This document shows positions 42,601 through 55,560 of a DNA stretch of 64,000 nt, piece after piece. This stretch comes from Lutjanus erythropterus (taxonomy: Eukaryota; Chordata; Actinopteri; Lutjaniformes; Lutjanidae). The translations under genes were made by a program, and so were the position numbers. Position 1 is the stretch's first letter, and the number at the start of each line of letters is the position of its first letter. The notes below the pieces were generated by a model. That model saw only the letters and a program-made list of their open reading frames with translations. It was not told the DNA's origin and made no database searches. Where the stretch lies: positions 19,107,920-19,171,919 of the forward strand of contig CM034603.1 of the NCBI GenBank assembly GCA_020091685.1, in the 5' to 3' direction.

Positions 42601-45600
42601 TGCACAAATTATTCTCAAAATCAGTTTGTAGGTCTTTAATAAAAAGGATTTCAGTTTTGAATATTATTGTATCATTTGAAAGAGAATCATCTAAACATAA
42701 CTATACAAGTCTTTATCACAAAGCTTTTTAAAAATGCACAGATAATTTCATGCATCCATTATTAAGAACCAGACTGCATCTGTATTGACTTCAGTATTTT
42801 ACTAGCGACAGGCATGCCCCAGCTCAATTTCACTGATTCAAGAAGCATTTTGTCTTTGGAAAGAACAAATATATTCAGCTATTTGGGAAATAAACATATA
42901 ATAAATGGTTTGTCATCAGCAATAAAATAGTTTTTTTTATTTATATTAAGTGTTGAACCATACCAGGATTTCTTCTAGCTCTGGTTAACATTGTCAATCC
43001 TTTTGTCTTGAAGTCCCGACTTCAGATCTATGACCTGACAACATCAGTCCTGTGCTCGCCTTCTGAGGTCCCGGAGGAAGGCTTCCCAAATCGCATCCCC
43101 ATGGTGATGAGAGGCAACTGCACTTTCTATGAAAAAGTCCGACTGGCCCAGATTAACGGTGCCAAAGGCCTACTCATTGTCAGCAAGGACAGACTGGTAA
43201 CCCTGCTTAGAACTATAAATATCTCAAGGCTGTTGTGTGTAGTCACTGTGCATCAAGATTAAATTGAAGAAGGCACTTCAGAAAACAGACTTGCATGTTT
43301 GTTTGTTTTTTTTTAATTACAGACACCACCAGCAGGAAACAAGACTCAATATGAAGAGATTTACATTCCTGTAGCACTGCTCAGCTACTCTGATATGCTT
43401 GACATAAGCAAGGTGAGAGGCCAGCCATAACAAACCTCTACTTTAAGTTTTTCTCTTTCCAGTCAACTCTTAACATTAACAAATTGACAGCAGAAGCAGA
43501 TGTCTGTATATTTCACTGTGGTTAGCAGACAAGCACAAATGCAAAATGCATCTTTGCCAAATGTAAAATAACGCATGTTTGATGAGAATTGAAGAGGGGA
43601 AAGTATGCCTTTGGATGTACTGATTTATCACCTGACCTTAATACTGTTTTCTAACTCCTGCAGACCTTTGGTAAAGGAAGACAGGTTGCTATGTATGCAC
43701 CCAACGAGCCAGTGTTAGACTACAACATGGTGATCATCTTTTTGATGGCAGTAGGAACAGTCGCCATTGGAGGTTACTGGGCTGGCAGCAGAGACAGCAA
43801 GAAGTAAGTGGGCATCAATAATAGAATTGCAAACTCACATTTAAAGGGTAATTTAAGTATTTTTCTAGATGTCTGACAACATTATGCAAAGAATTGCTAC
43901 GGAGAAAGACCTTTTTGTTCCTTTTGATCCTTTTCATGTTGTCAGACACTTAAAATAACAATCTGGGCCTGTCACTTGCAGAAACTGGCACTTTTAGTGA
44001 ACATACTTTGATTGTGCCCAGTTGCCCAGAGGGATTACTTAGTTTCACTTTTGTCAGCTGCAGTACTCTTCCTCAATATTGGACCAAAGTCAAAAATTGT
44101 TTTCCCCATTAGTCACTTAGGCACATAAACATGAGACATGTGGGTTATCTCATCATAGTTTTGAATCCTTTACTGGACTTTGTACTTTCCACTACATTAC
44201 ATTGTGACAGGACACAAAGTTTCCTTCTTCCTGTATGTACCATGACGCTTCTAGTCCAGATGCTAAATTTAGATCAGAGTTAATTTATCAGGGAGGTTAT
44301 CTCCAGGGAAAATTAGTCACCGTTATCTTGGCAAAGAAGCATATGACTGCTCAGTCTTTTCTCTTTGTGGAGTGTGTATTTATCTCTTCTTTTCAAACCG
44401 AGCAGTCTGCATTGTAATGCTGCAAGTCCACTAAAGGGCACTGTTGTTTATTTGAGGCCATATGAGTGACTCACCAGCTTAAGCCAATCCCAGTCCGTTC
44501 TTCCTGATGGAGTTGCCAAGGTGACTGAGGGCGCAGTCAGATGGGGTCTCTGACGCACAGGACCGCAGGCAAAAAAAAGCATTTTGGAATATGAGTTGTG
44601 TGTTCTGAACTCAGGAAGGAAGTGTGTTCCAGCCCGCCAGTTAAATGATGGTAAATATTGACTGTGGATGGTGGGATGATCATCCTGGCTGCTCTGGCAC
44701 ATCACCAACCATCAGTGAATCAGTGAGTTCTGTTTAATAAAACAAGGGAAAGACAAAACCCAAGAGCCCAAGACTATTTTGCTTAATAAGTTGGCACAAG
44801 CAGACAACGGTACATAGATCCGGATCATTAGCCCTTTAGAGCTGTGAACCTGTGGTTGGCTCGCCTCTCTGAATCTCATTTCTCCTTCTGCAGACGGTAC
44901 ATGAAGCACAAGCGGGATGATGGTGCGGAGAAGCAGGACGAGGAGACGGTCGATGTCACGCCCATCATGATCTGTGTGTTCGTGGTCATGTGCTGCAGCA
45001 TGCTGGTGCTACTCTACTTTTTCTATGACCGCCTGGGTATGCCAAATGCACTCACACGTCATTAATCACACACCATTAAAAATAGATGATATAACACTCT
45101 TGGTCAAAGATGCTCATTCATGTTTTGTTGAAAAAAAAAAAGCTCTTTGGTCAGATCCAGTTTTATGTAACCAATAGATTAATAGTGGTTTCAGTCCTGT
45201 CTGCATGGTATTTATTGCTGTGTCGGGGATGGTTCCTCTTCAAACCAGCCTGTAATTTCTCCCTCATTCATTGTGGTCTGGCATGGCTCAGTAAGGCATT
45301 TGCTTTGGTGTTGGGATACAGACTGTAAGGAAGATGACCTACAATGCTTTCCTTGTGTGACAAATAATCTCCACTTCGTCTTGATAGCTTCTTCTGAGCT
45401 TTTAACTGCATTTCACAGTAGGGCTGCACACTTATGCCCTAACATGATAATCAAGATTATTTTGGTCAATATTGAGATCATGATTATTTTCATATAGTTA
45501 ATGAAAACACGTATATGTACTTTCATATTTAAATGTTGATTTACATTCCTGCTAATGTACAAATCTGTGCATCAAAATAAGACTTTTACTCCAAATTAAG

Positions 45601-48600
45601 TCAACAGAGTACTGCTTTCACTTTCACATTGTGCTACATTCATTCAATGACGCACTGTAGAGTGAGACATGGGTGGATTTTCTTTCCTGTCCCATCCCAC
45701 TCCCACAAAAATACTCCTGTGTTGTCACCAATCCCACAACAGAGTAAACAGAGTCCTGTCCGAGCCCCAGGAAGAATGGCTCCCATACCATCCCATTCCC
45801 ATCAGTCCACTAAGTCAAATGCTCTCTAAAAAACAATCCCATTGCTATTATGATTCCCGCTCCTGCCCGCTCCCGTTGACTTTGTTCCCCTGTCTTGTCC
45901 CAGTCCTGTGATGAACAGTGAAATTCACTTCCATCCAAAAATGTCATCTGATAACACAATGTACAGCGTCGCCTTTATAAATGGCTAAATTAACGCTGGA
46001 CAAAAATGAGGATTCAGTGACATAACATAAGCAATGCTATTATGCTTTCATGCATTCTAGTGCAGACGCATGTCTCATGCAAGGGCATTTCAAGCAAAAA
46101 TACTGTTCAGTATTCACTGAGAAGTGTTCAACCCTTCCTAGAAGGTAGATCAATTTCTTACTGCAACCTGAGCACCCAGCCCACCTCATGGTCAGAGCGC
46201 TGTAGCAAATGCTCTACCGTCCTTGTTCAGAAAAAGCTGAATTGAACATGTCATGTTCATGTTTAACTGGTGCCTGCTAGAAACACGTCACCACTAGACA
46301 AGGTGATAGTTGCATACAGTATTCGATTTTTTTAAATTTAATGACTATTTGAAAATTCCAAAATCATAACCAACCCCACTTTCGTTCTTGCTCGACATCA
46401 CTTACTTGTATAATTATTATTAATTATATATGCAGTGGAGTTTTCTATGAGCAGAGCATGCATTTTAAATGTTGATATCAAGATTAATATTTGGTTAATT
46501 GTGCAGCCCTATCTCACAGGCTTCTGTGTTTACCTAGACTGAGACATGAGTACAAATCCTTTCAACCCTTGATTATATATGAACACCACTTCTGAGGCTG
46601 TTGTTTGTCTTTTCTTCTCTTTTTTTAAACCAGATAAATAAATATATCTTAGTATTAGGGAACAACTTAAAGGAGAAATTTGACAATGTTTCTATATTTA
46701 AGTCATCACTTCCACACAGCATGTGTAACATGGCTTTCAGCGGCTGTGAAGCAGGATTTAGAATCAGAAGATTGCTGGTTTAATGCCCAGACCATTTGAG
46801 AAAATCTCGGATAACAAAGTGAGATAATGATTCCTCCATTTAGCTCCTCTATATACTCAAGATTCCTCTGAGGTACTCAAGACTCTTTATCCTCATTTCC
46901 TCCAGCAGAGCTGCTCACTGTCCAGCACCATAATGATGCTGTAGACACAGTTTATAGATCTGAATCTGTGGACCTCTTGAGTGTATAGACTGGCTGTGCT
47001 GTGAATGAGTGTAATGGCTCAGCTCACATTTATCTGATAAATAGATTTAGAGCAGAATGAGACAGGTGTATAGGACAGCGATGAGTGGATCAAAAGTTGC
47101 AAATGATCTCCTTCTAGATCTTCATCAGGCAAATGGTTTGTGACAGTGAGAGGCCATCTTAAATAAGAAGTGGCTCTGAGTCTTTTAAGTCTGATAAATA
47201 GATTAGATTAAAAAACTGGCAGCTGCTGACAGACTCCTTAGTCGATCAGCTGTTGTACATTCAGACACACTAAATACTGGACACACAGTGGTGAAACTGA
47301 TACCACTATTCAGATATTTAAGGACTAACTTTGTCAGGGAACAGAACACCATAAGATGTATTTCCTCAATTGAATATGAGTGGATATCACGTGATAATGG
47401 CCACTAATCTTCTGCCTGCCTGCTGTTTCCTCACTGTTTTTTTTTAGCTATTTGGGTCATAGCCATCTTCTGTGTGGCCTCTTCTGTCGGCCTTCACAGC
47501 TGTCTGTGGCCTTTTGTCAGGAGACTCCCTTTCTGCAAGTGCAGGTGAGACATGTCAGTGTGGTCTCATAATTCTAGCCGTCCAAAAATCTCCATAGTCT
47601 AAAAAATGTTGCGTAGATTTTGTAAGTTTTGTCTACAAATGCACCTATTCAAGAGTTCTTGGGTTCAAGTCACAGACAGCCTCCATTTATGTTACCACCC
47701 AGCTCTGTTGCTACCAAAACCCACCAACCACATCACTGATATTATTCAGGATAACATTTGTTAGTTGAACTGTTCCTAATAATATTGTTTAATATATTCC
47801 ATATGCCTTTAATATTTTGGTATAATTATCCTTCTTGCATGACTTCATAATAGTGGTTAGTTTATTTTTGTATTTCATGTAGTTAAAAATGGAAGGGGGC
47901 CTCTAGGTATTATTTTAGGCATATAATTATTGCAAGTAAATGTTTAGATTTAAAAAAGACCTCTGACATTGTTGATATGAGAGTTCTTTATTATGGTTAT
48001 ACTGTATTTATTGATTCATGGACCATCTTATGACCACAGGGTTCCAGAGAACAACTTGCCATACTTGCACAAACGGCCGCAGATCCGCATGTTGCTGCTG
48101 TCAGCTTTCTGCATCGGCGTCAGCATCACCTGGATGGTGTTTCGCAATGAAGACCAGTAAGTGCAAAGAGAAAAATGTGTTGCTGCATCTAAGATCCAGA
48201 TTACCACTTAAACCAGGTTTGTTAAAACTTGTAATACAAAAAATAATCTTAATGTAAGTAATCCTGGATGTTGTGAGAGTTGATTACCTTTTGTGTGTCA
48301 GATGACGTAATGGCAGCATTTTTCTGTGTGTGTGTGGTGACATGTTGGAGGTACGTCATATGATGATGGTGTGGGCTGACTCACAGTCTTGTCATGTATC
48401 CTCCAGGTGGGCGTGGGTGTTGCAGGACGCCCTGGGGATCGCCTTCTGCCTCTACATGCTCAAAACAGTCAGACTCCCCACATTTAAGGTGGGTTAGCAC
48501 TCTCATAAACTATAACAATATCCAATGTGTAGAAAACTGTTTCTCTGAAGGTAAACTCACCTGATGTTTTCTTCTGTCTTTGCAGGCTTGCACCTTACTA

Positions 48601-51600
48601 CTGTCAGTCCTTTTTGTCTACGACGTTTTCTTCGTATTTATTACACCCTTCTTAACAAACGTATGTGAAGGATGTTTTCACGTTATTCATAAGTCTGCTG
48701 TCTGTGTTAGTGTGTCATGCTTACGTTACCTGTGACCTTTCCTGTACAGAGTGGGGAAAGTATTATGGTGGAGGTAGCAGCTGGTCCCTCTGACTCTGCC
48801 ACACATGAAAAGGTGAACTTGTTTTCAAATTCCTCAACTCCCCTCAGCTCAGAGGAAGAGTCATTGATGGTAACACTGATGAATGCTTGTGTTTTCTCCA
48901 GCTTCCCATGGTGCTCAAAGTGCCACGGTTAAACTCCTCTCCCCTGGCTCTCTGTGACCGGCCCTTCTCCCTCCTGGGCTTTGGAGATATTTTAGTACCA
49001 GGTAATGAACTGTGTCATCATCACACGAGGAGCTGAAACTGCTCACAGCTCATTATGTGGTTTTGTTGTGGTCACACAAGCAAATTATTTAACCAACAAT
49101 AATCACAGCCACAGTATTTAGACTGTCCTTACAGCAAAAAAACACTGATGTAGTTGCTCATGTTGTATTGCTGCATACACCTACACAATAATGTATTTTA
49201 TGCTGTTTCTTTGTGAAAGTTTTAATTTAGCTTATTTGGTGTATTGCAACGTATCCAGTGTTAATATTAGAAATATAGTAATGTGCAGGGAAATGCCTTG
49301 GTGGCTCAAATAATTAAGATTGTGAATATGATAAAATGGTGTGAGTTAGATTTGCTTCTCTTGTATATCGATCTGAATGTCTGTTGTTTATTTGTCTGTC
49401 AGGTCTGCTGGTGGCATACTGCCACAGGTTTGACATTTTAACGCAATCCTCCAGAATCTACTTTGTGGCCTGTACGATTGGTACGTATATGGGCAAGGGT
49501 CTTGTGAGGGGTGTTCCTCATACGTGTTATGATGAGCTCCGCTCGGACAGGATTAACATTACAGAGGGAGGTGGGGAATAAAATTACAGGATGTGGTAAT
49601 GGACATTCTGCAGGACCAGCCAATAGACAACCTGTCTTATTTAAAGAGCTTTTGTAGGGTCCTGCTCTTCTGATGGCTTTTATTTTTTTTTTTCTGGTAA
49701 TTGTTATACGTAATATTGTTTGCCAAATGTTTCCATCTATCAGATTAGCAAAAACACTTCAATCTCCATTTTTACATACAAGTCAAATTTCAAACAAAGC
49801 TGACTAAAAAAAAGGAAGTAGAAGGACAACTAGCTCTTCCTGCATAAAAAAGCAGAAATTCACTGTAAAATTCAAGAGTTTCAAATGACAGAAGGATCAC
49901 TGAAAAACAATTGGTAATTGCTGCTGTAAATAATACTGGGGTGAAAGATTACCTACAGAAGTGCTATACAGGAGATCAAAATCACTGAACAGTGGAGGTA
50001 AAATCACCCTTTCTCCTCTTGAGAAATAAATCCATTGTGAATGTGGCTTCAGAGTGAAAAGCTGCATTGTCTTAAGGGATAGTTTGTTTATTTTTTAGTT
50101 ACTGTTTTCCCTACAGGAAATGGTGGCTGGCACACCCACCAGTTTGGGGAAGCAGCTGAAGTACTGGTGTAGGAAGCAAAGCAATGTATCGCTGTGGAGA
50201 GGATCAGCAGCAAAACATATTTTAGCAACTTAAAAAAACAAAAACAAACCACATCAGTTTAAATTGAAAGTTCATCCCAGAATCAAAAATAAATATTTTT
50301 TCTCTTACATGTACTGCTGTTAATACATCTAGATGAGTGAGTTCAGACATTGGCCATTGAGATGCCTTCTCTCTTTATAGAAATCATGACCTAGTTACTT
50401 AGAACTAGTCTACTAGTCTACTACTCAGAAACAAAGTAGTTCCAACATGGAACAGCAGTAGACATCTGTAAAACTAATATCTTCAAAACTTAACAACTCA
50501 CTACAAAACAATCTAGACTGATAAATATCACTACAGGTCAGAGGAAAAATATGTTTTTTTTCCAACATTTTCACTGCTTTACCTTGCTGTCAGACAGCCT
50601 TTTCCAACTGGAAACTGCAATTATATAAGCCAAATATGGCTCTTTCCAAAGCAACCAGACTCCATAACATTTTTAAACAACAAAATCACAAAAACCACAA
50701 ACAAACTAACTGATTGAGGCAGCAACTCCTGTGTTCTGTGAGGTAAAATGACTGATTTTGCATACAGTCTGGTTGCTCTGGAAAGAGCAATATTTAGCTC
50801 ATACAATCACAGTTTCCCATCAAAAAAGCTGTCTGACAACAAGGTAAAGTGGTGAAAATATTCTATTTAAAGCATACATGATAGTTGATGTATATTTATT
50901 AAACGCATTTTTAAAATGTGTTTTGCTGCTGAACCTGTCCCACACCAGTACTCAGCTGGGATCTACTATAGGTAGTAGACAGACTGGATAAGTATTAAGA
51001 TAAAATATGTATTTGCCGGACACAACTTGACTTTGAAACTAATGACTGTCTGCCATCTCTCTCTCCTGTCAGCATACGGCATCGGCCTGCTGATCACCTT
51101 TGTGGCCCTGGCCGTGATGCAGATGGGTCAGCCGGCCCTGCTCTACCTGGTGCCTTGCACTCTGCTCACCAGCCTCAGTGTAGCGGTGATGCGCAGGGAG
51201 TTGCCCCAGTTCTGGACTGGAAGTGGATTTGTGGTGAATACCAGTTTGATATGACTGCCTACCACCGAAGAACAAAAAAAGACTTTAAAAAAAAAGAGAA
51301 AACACAAAAACATCTAGTTAAATAACATGCAGAGTAAAGTAGAATTTTAAGTTGAGTAACCCCTTTAAATAATTCCATCCGTTCCAACTGCCTCTTTCTG
51401 TTTTACTGTCCCCCTCCTTCCCTCTCATCGCTGCTCCTTGCCCTTTATTTTACTGTGGGTGTGCTCTAGTCTGCTGCTGAGGGCTCAGCTGTCTGTGAAT
51501 GTCACTGCAGGTATTCCATCTGGGCTTTGCTACTTCACACTCTACCATTAAAACATCCTGATCTTACTTAAGGTTCCTTTTTTTGTCGTTTTCCCCCTTA

Positions 51601-53219
51601 AGAGTAGATGTTTGTTTTAATTTTTCTGCGTACACGTATCTGTGATAGACTAGTACTGAAGCTTTTATTGGTGGTGCTCTTAGTGATGTAGAGTAGTTAA
51701 AAAAATTTCAAGGGAAAATTCATAATTTTTTTTTTGTGGATATCCAATTAGTGAAGATGGTAAATGTAGTCAATTGACCCTAAATCCCACCCATTCTGTT
51801 GCAGTAGTTGACCTGGCTTGGTACCCGATGAAGCCTTGGTCAACTCTCCTTTCCTGTATGATTTTTTTTCCCCCAGAATGGTGACGTTATGACCTGCCCT
51901 ACTTCTCTGCCTCTGATTGGCTTATTTTGATGTGCTTACCCTAAGCCTACCCGATGAGGCAATGAGTACTAGCCAGTCAGAGCAGCGCAGGTCATAAGTT
52001 CGCCATCCTTGGAAAGAAAAAAAATGTGCTTCCTGTACTTAGATATGCTATGTGCTAGGCTTGTCTATGTTGAAAAGAAAAACAAATTTTGAAGATGGTT
52101 AAAATATTTTGCTGGGGAACCAATCAAAGCCACATATGTGCGGCCATTTCTTAAGTTAGCTAATGATAGCAGAATGTTAGCTAACTAGCTAGCTAATCTA
52201 CATCAATCAATAGCTATCTTAATATGTGACTAAATGTTGCTTTTACAGGTCCTGCAGCAACATCTTTCAATCATCTTCAAAACTTTCGTTTTCAAAATAG
52301 ACAAGCCTAGCACACAGCATATCTACAGGAAGTAGAGGAAACAGTAAACCTTAATGGAGAAAGTAGACTGAGGTTCCACTGGGTATCAAAATTAATCTAC
52401 TGTTACTGGTGCACAGAGCAGAAAGGGGCAGGTTTAGGAAGGTCAATAGAAGCAATAAATTCTTCTGTGTGTTATATTGACTGAGAAAGCAGAGTTCTAC
52501 TGCTGATCTGTCAGCACACGACATCGGCCTGTAACGTGACCTCACTGGATGCAGGAACAGCAGATTTTGCAGCAGGAGAACTTGGCTTTCTTGGTCAGTA
52601 TAACACAGAGGAATTTAATGCTGCAATTGACTACATTTACCAATAACACTGACTGGACATCCATGTGAAAAGTGCTGAATTTTCTCTTTAACTATTGGTT
52701 AGCATGTGTTATCTGTGTGGTTTAGTGGGATTCACCCCTGTTGGATTTTCTTTGATATGGATCCTCTTTCTTTATGTATATCTGGGACTTTTTATCTGTG
52801 TACAGGAATACCTCTGACAACATTAATACTCCTTTAATTAAGGATGTGATGAAAAACAAAACCAGCCCATTTTGCCTCAAATCTAGCTGTGGACAGAGGA
52901 ATGACTGTATATTCTTTGGTTTTGTTTGTCTTATCTGCAACTATTCTGTCTTCTGTTATCATCAGTGCATTTTGTTTTCTTCTCGACACCATACAGCCAT
53001 CTTATATAGACGTTTGTTTTTTGTCCCCTGCAGCCTGCCATAGTGCTTGCACCAATCAACTGTACACAAACTGCAGCGCCACAGATAGAGGGGCCTTCAA
53101 CTAAACCGGAGCCAGAAACCACAAAAGCCACCAATCAGAGTGAAGAAGACTCACCCCAGCAGCCGCCTCAGGAAACGCCTCCAGCTGAGAAAGCTGAGGA
53201 GGAAAACAAATCTGACTGA
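39696..53219 (+). CDS. sppl2: sppl2: signal peptide peptidase-like 2 (SPPL2B type), 15 coding exons
   Basis: Coding exons: 39696-39743, 42174-42290, 43014-43196, 43323-43412, 43664-43803, 44894-45036, 47448-47544, 48040-48156, 48407-48488, 48586-48660, 48750-48812, 48902-49001, 49403-49480, 51073-51233, 53034-53219. Phases agree at each junction; total 559 codons plus stop (human SPPL2B about 592). Order of features: signal peptide MRVPQTLIWAAFLVQ; a lumenal protease-associated domain (GNCTFYEKVRLAQINGAKGL, IPVALLSY); first membrane span MVIIFLMAVGTVAIGGYWAG; then the multi-span core with the catalytic YD (Asp about 352), GFGD (Asp about 414) and PAL (about 465-467) motifs of GxGD aspartyl proteases. 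The tail is Pro/Glu-rich. KRYMKHKRDD and FWTGSGF favour SPPL2B over SPPL2A. Family role: cleaves type II membrane protein stubs such as TNF in endosomal and plasma membranes. Reading on past the donor at 51233 would give a short tail (VNTSLI, stop), a possible minor isoform. Confidence 0.95.
40370..41240. repeat. Degenerate dispersed repeat in sppl2 intron 1
   Basis: Begins with 'cagatactttactcaagtaaaggtactagtacc' style sequence and ends with 'gtaaagttaaagtacctcc...cttagttgcatttcac', the familiar teleost 'time-series' of AGTAAAAGT words seen also at 4743-5118 and 26100-26640. Copies are diverged; borders approximate. Confidence 0.4.
43870..44140. repeat. Dispersed repeat, inverse copy of 9390-9600
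   Basis: Holds 'gatgtctgacaacattatgc', 'tggaccaaagtcaaaaattg' and 'cccattagtcacttaggcac', which match the 9390-9600 segment in reverse complement. It starts within 70 bp of the sppl2 exon ending at 43803. Confidence 0.5.
46725..46960 (+). repeat. Possible decayed tRNA-derived SINE
   Basis: The words 'aatcagaagattgctggttt' and 'aatgcccagacc' resemble the B-box part of teleost tRNA-SINEs (GATCAGAAGGTTGCTGGTTC style), preceded by a weak A-box-like 'ggctttcagcggctgtgaagc'. It is too diverged to be a functional tRNA and no acceptor stem pairs. Identification is by memory of the motif only. Confidence 0.35.
50075..51000. repeat. Foldback element, copy D (with nested MITE), in sppl2 intron
   Basis: Blocks shared with copies A to C: 'gggatagtttgtttattttt', 'gcaaagcaatgtatcgctgt', 'gtcagacagccttttccaac' and the inverse 'aagctgtctgacaacaaggt'. 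At about 50264-50545 it is interrupted by a TTAA-MITE-like segment ('cagaatcaaaaataaatatt ... aatctagactgataaat'), so this copy is older than that insertion. Confidence 0.5.
52028..52340. repeat. Foldback repeat with about 80-bp inverted arms in the last sppl2 intron
   Basis: Left arm 'cttcctgtacttagatatgc', 'gctaggcttgtctatgttg', 'caaattttgaagatgg' is matched in inverse by 'ttgaaaact..cttcaaaactttcg', 'tagacaagcctagcac' and 'catatctacaggaagtag'. A related single arm is present at 9788-9870. Non-coding. Confidence 0.6.
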
Positions 53220-55560
53220 AAGGACGTCTCGTACGGCATTTAACATTTCACGTCATGTTTTATTTGTTGTAAAGGTTTTTTTCTACATAGTGTCTCATTC
53301 GATGGACATTTTGTGAACGGACATTTATTTTGCACTTGGTGCAAAGGGAGGAGCAGAGGGGATCTGCGTTTTTCTGAATGGCTGGCTCAGCGAGGCACTG
53401 TGACTGGATACACGAGGCTGAGGCATTGAAACTGACAAAGAAACCAAGTATAAAACCTGCAAAGCAGCCCCAACACCTTCTTCTGCTAACATGCAGTCTG
53501 TACCACTACTAAAGGGAATGAAAAGTCAAATTTGGAAGCTACACAAGCTGCTGGACACTAAATACTCACAATAAACTAAGGCTCTTAACAGCCATCAAGG
53601 TCCAGTCACACCAGTGTTAAATGGAATCACAGCAATGAGTGGATTTGTTCACAGGAGTGAAGTAAATCCACAAAAGAGGAATGTTTTGCAAACAGCCATT
53701 TTAGTCATTTTTAAGCAAAAATACCAAAGATTTGTTGGCTCCAGCCTCTAAGTTGTGAGTATTTCAAGCTGTTCTTTGTCATACATTAATGTAAACTGAG
53801 TATCAGTTGGCTGGACAAGCAAGAAATTATTTGCCCAGTACAGATCAGATCGAACAAATCTTAGAGAATTGTGACCGACTAGCATGTTTTGGGGTAGACT
53901 AGTTTGTTAGCAGTTAGCTCACTAGCTACAGTGGTTTAAAAAATAGTTCTGCAAATAATAACGATGTCAACATGTCTTGAGAACTAAATATTTTGCTGTG
54001 CCACTTTCTGGTGTGACAGGTCCTTAAAGGTCTCAGTATGCTTCACACGAACTTGGAGAAAAAATGGCTGGCATGAAGTTGTCGCACTTGGTTGTACACT
54101 GTGTGCGATTTTGTGAAGTAGGCGTGATTGACCTTCCTAAGTCTCGCCCTTTTTTGCTCCTTGCAAAAGTTGAGAAAGCTCGGTACCTGATGGCACCTCA
54201 GTCAACTTTCTCCTTTTCCTGTTGCCTGTGTGCTATGATGAAGATTAGATAGCTAGTTAGCTAACATCAATGTTTTGCTAACATTAGCTAACTTAAGATG
54301 TGACTATGTGGGGTCTCCCAGCAACAATTTGGTTTACTTTTCAGTGTAGAGATTGCGAGGAAATAGCATATCTATGTGCAGGAAACAGAAAAGGAGAAAG
54401 CTCGCTAAACTCTTATTGGAGCAACAATGGGCAGGACATAGCAAGCATCAATTTACAATTTTGGAAGGTTACCAGAACTGTCAGATGCAGCCCCCCTCAT
54501 CCAATGTTGGAAAGGTGCAGAGAAAGGCGGCTTTAGATGCTGTTAGGAATCCAATAAGCATTTCATTTGAAGCATACTGAAACTTTTGTAGTGTGTGTAT
54601 TTGTGTGCTTTTCGGCATAACAAGCCATTTCTGTCTTTTTCCCGCCATTACATTATACATGACACTAGAGTCAGAATATGAAGTACAACAGTGAAGAGTT
54701 TCACGCCCTTTAAATTGTGGTGCTATCATGGTTGTTGACTGAGCCAAAGCGATTAATTTGTTTTTTTAAACCTGAGCATTTGTCGTCATTTTCTCATCTT
54801 ACTTTTAGTATATTTTGTTTTGCATGCTATGATTTAGATTTTTACCCTTTATATAAAACCAGTGTATAATCGATAGTGAAGACTTTAAAATATATTACTG
54901 GTGGTGCGACAGTTAAAACGATGGCCACCACTGATTTGCTCCCGTCAGTAGTTACTCATACTGTCTTAAGAATTGGTTTTGGCCTTAAATGTGTCCATGT
55001 TGGGAGAACCAGCAGAATGTGTCACGTGTAAACGTTGCTTTATGAAAAACACAAATATTGTACTCTAAATGATGATGTCCTGCAGTTTAATGTGTGAGGT
55101 GAAGAGCGAGTTGTGTTACCATTGCTCAAAGAGGCATTTGCACAATATTTTTTAGTTCACGGGCTAACAGACGCTGTTGGTTCGTGTCTGTATAATGTTT
55201 ATGTATACTTAAAGGTTTAAAGAAACGGAAACCAAGGTACTAATGTGTCCGATATTCATTCTGCTTTTGTTTTACGAGGCCATCTCTGACAACAGATCCC
55301 AGCAGTCACTACGTTTTTTAGACCAGTATAAATATATTTCTGATGCCTGTTAACCAAGTTTAACATTTTTGTGTCGAAGAAAGCTGAGGTCAGAGGTAAA
55401 AATGAATTTGGTCAGATGAAAGTGTTTAGTTGAGTGGATATGTGCCCTCGCTGATATCCAGGACATGAGATTATTCATTTATCAGTATGGTTTGTTGTCA
55501 CCAAGTGGTTTTTAATGCCTCTGTTGAGGAATACATATAATAAACAAACATTGTATCTGA
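53220..55560 (+). other. sppl2 3' UTR (long form)
   Basis: AATAAA at 53570-53575 would end a 360-bp 3' UTR; a second AATAAA at 55539-55544 would end a 2.3-kb form. The stretch has no splice-supported coding. Part of it (about 54150-54300) resembles the foldback repeat at 52028-52340. Confidence 0.45.

Noticed and set aside
46149-46235. Reverse-strand 'ggtagagcatttgctacagc' as a tRNA
   Set aside because: No T-arm consensus and no closing stem.
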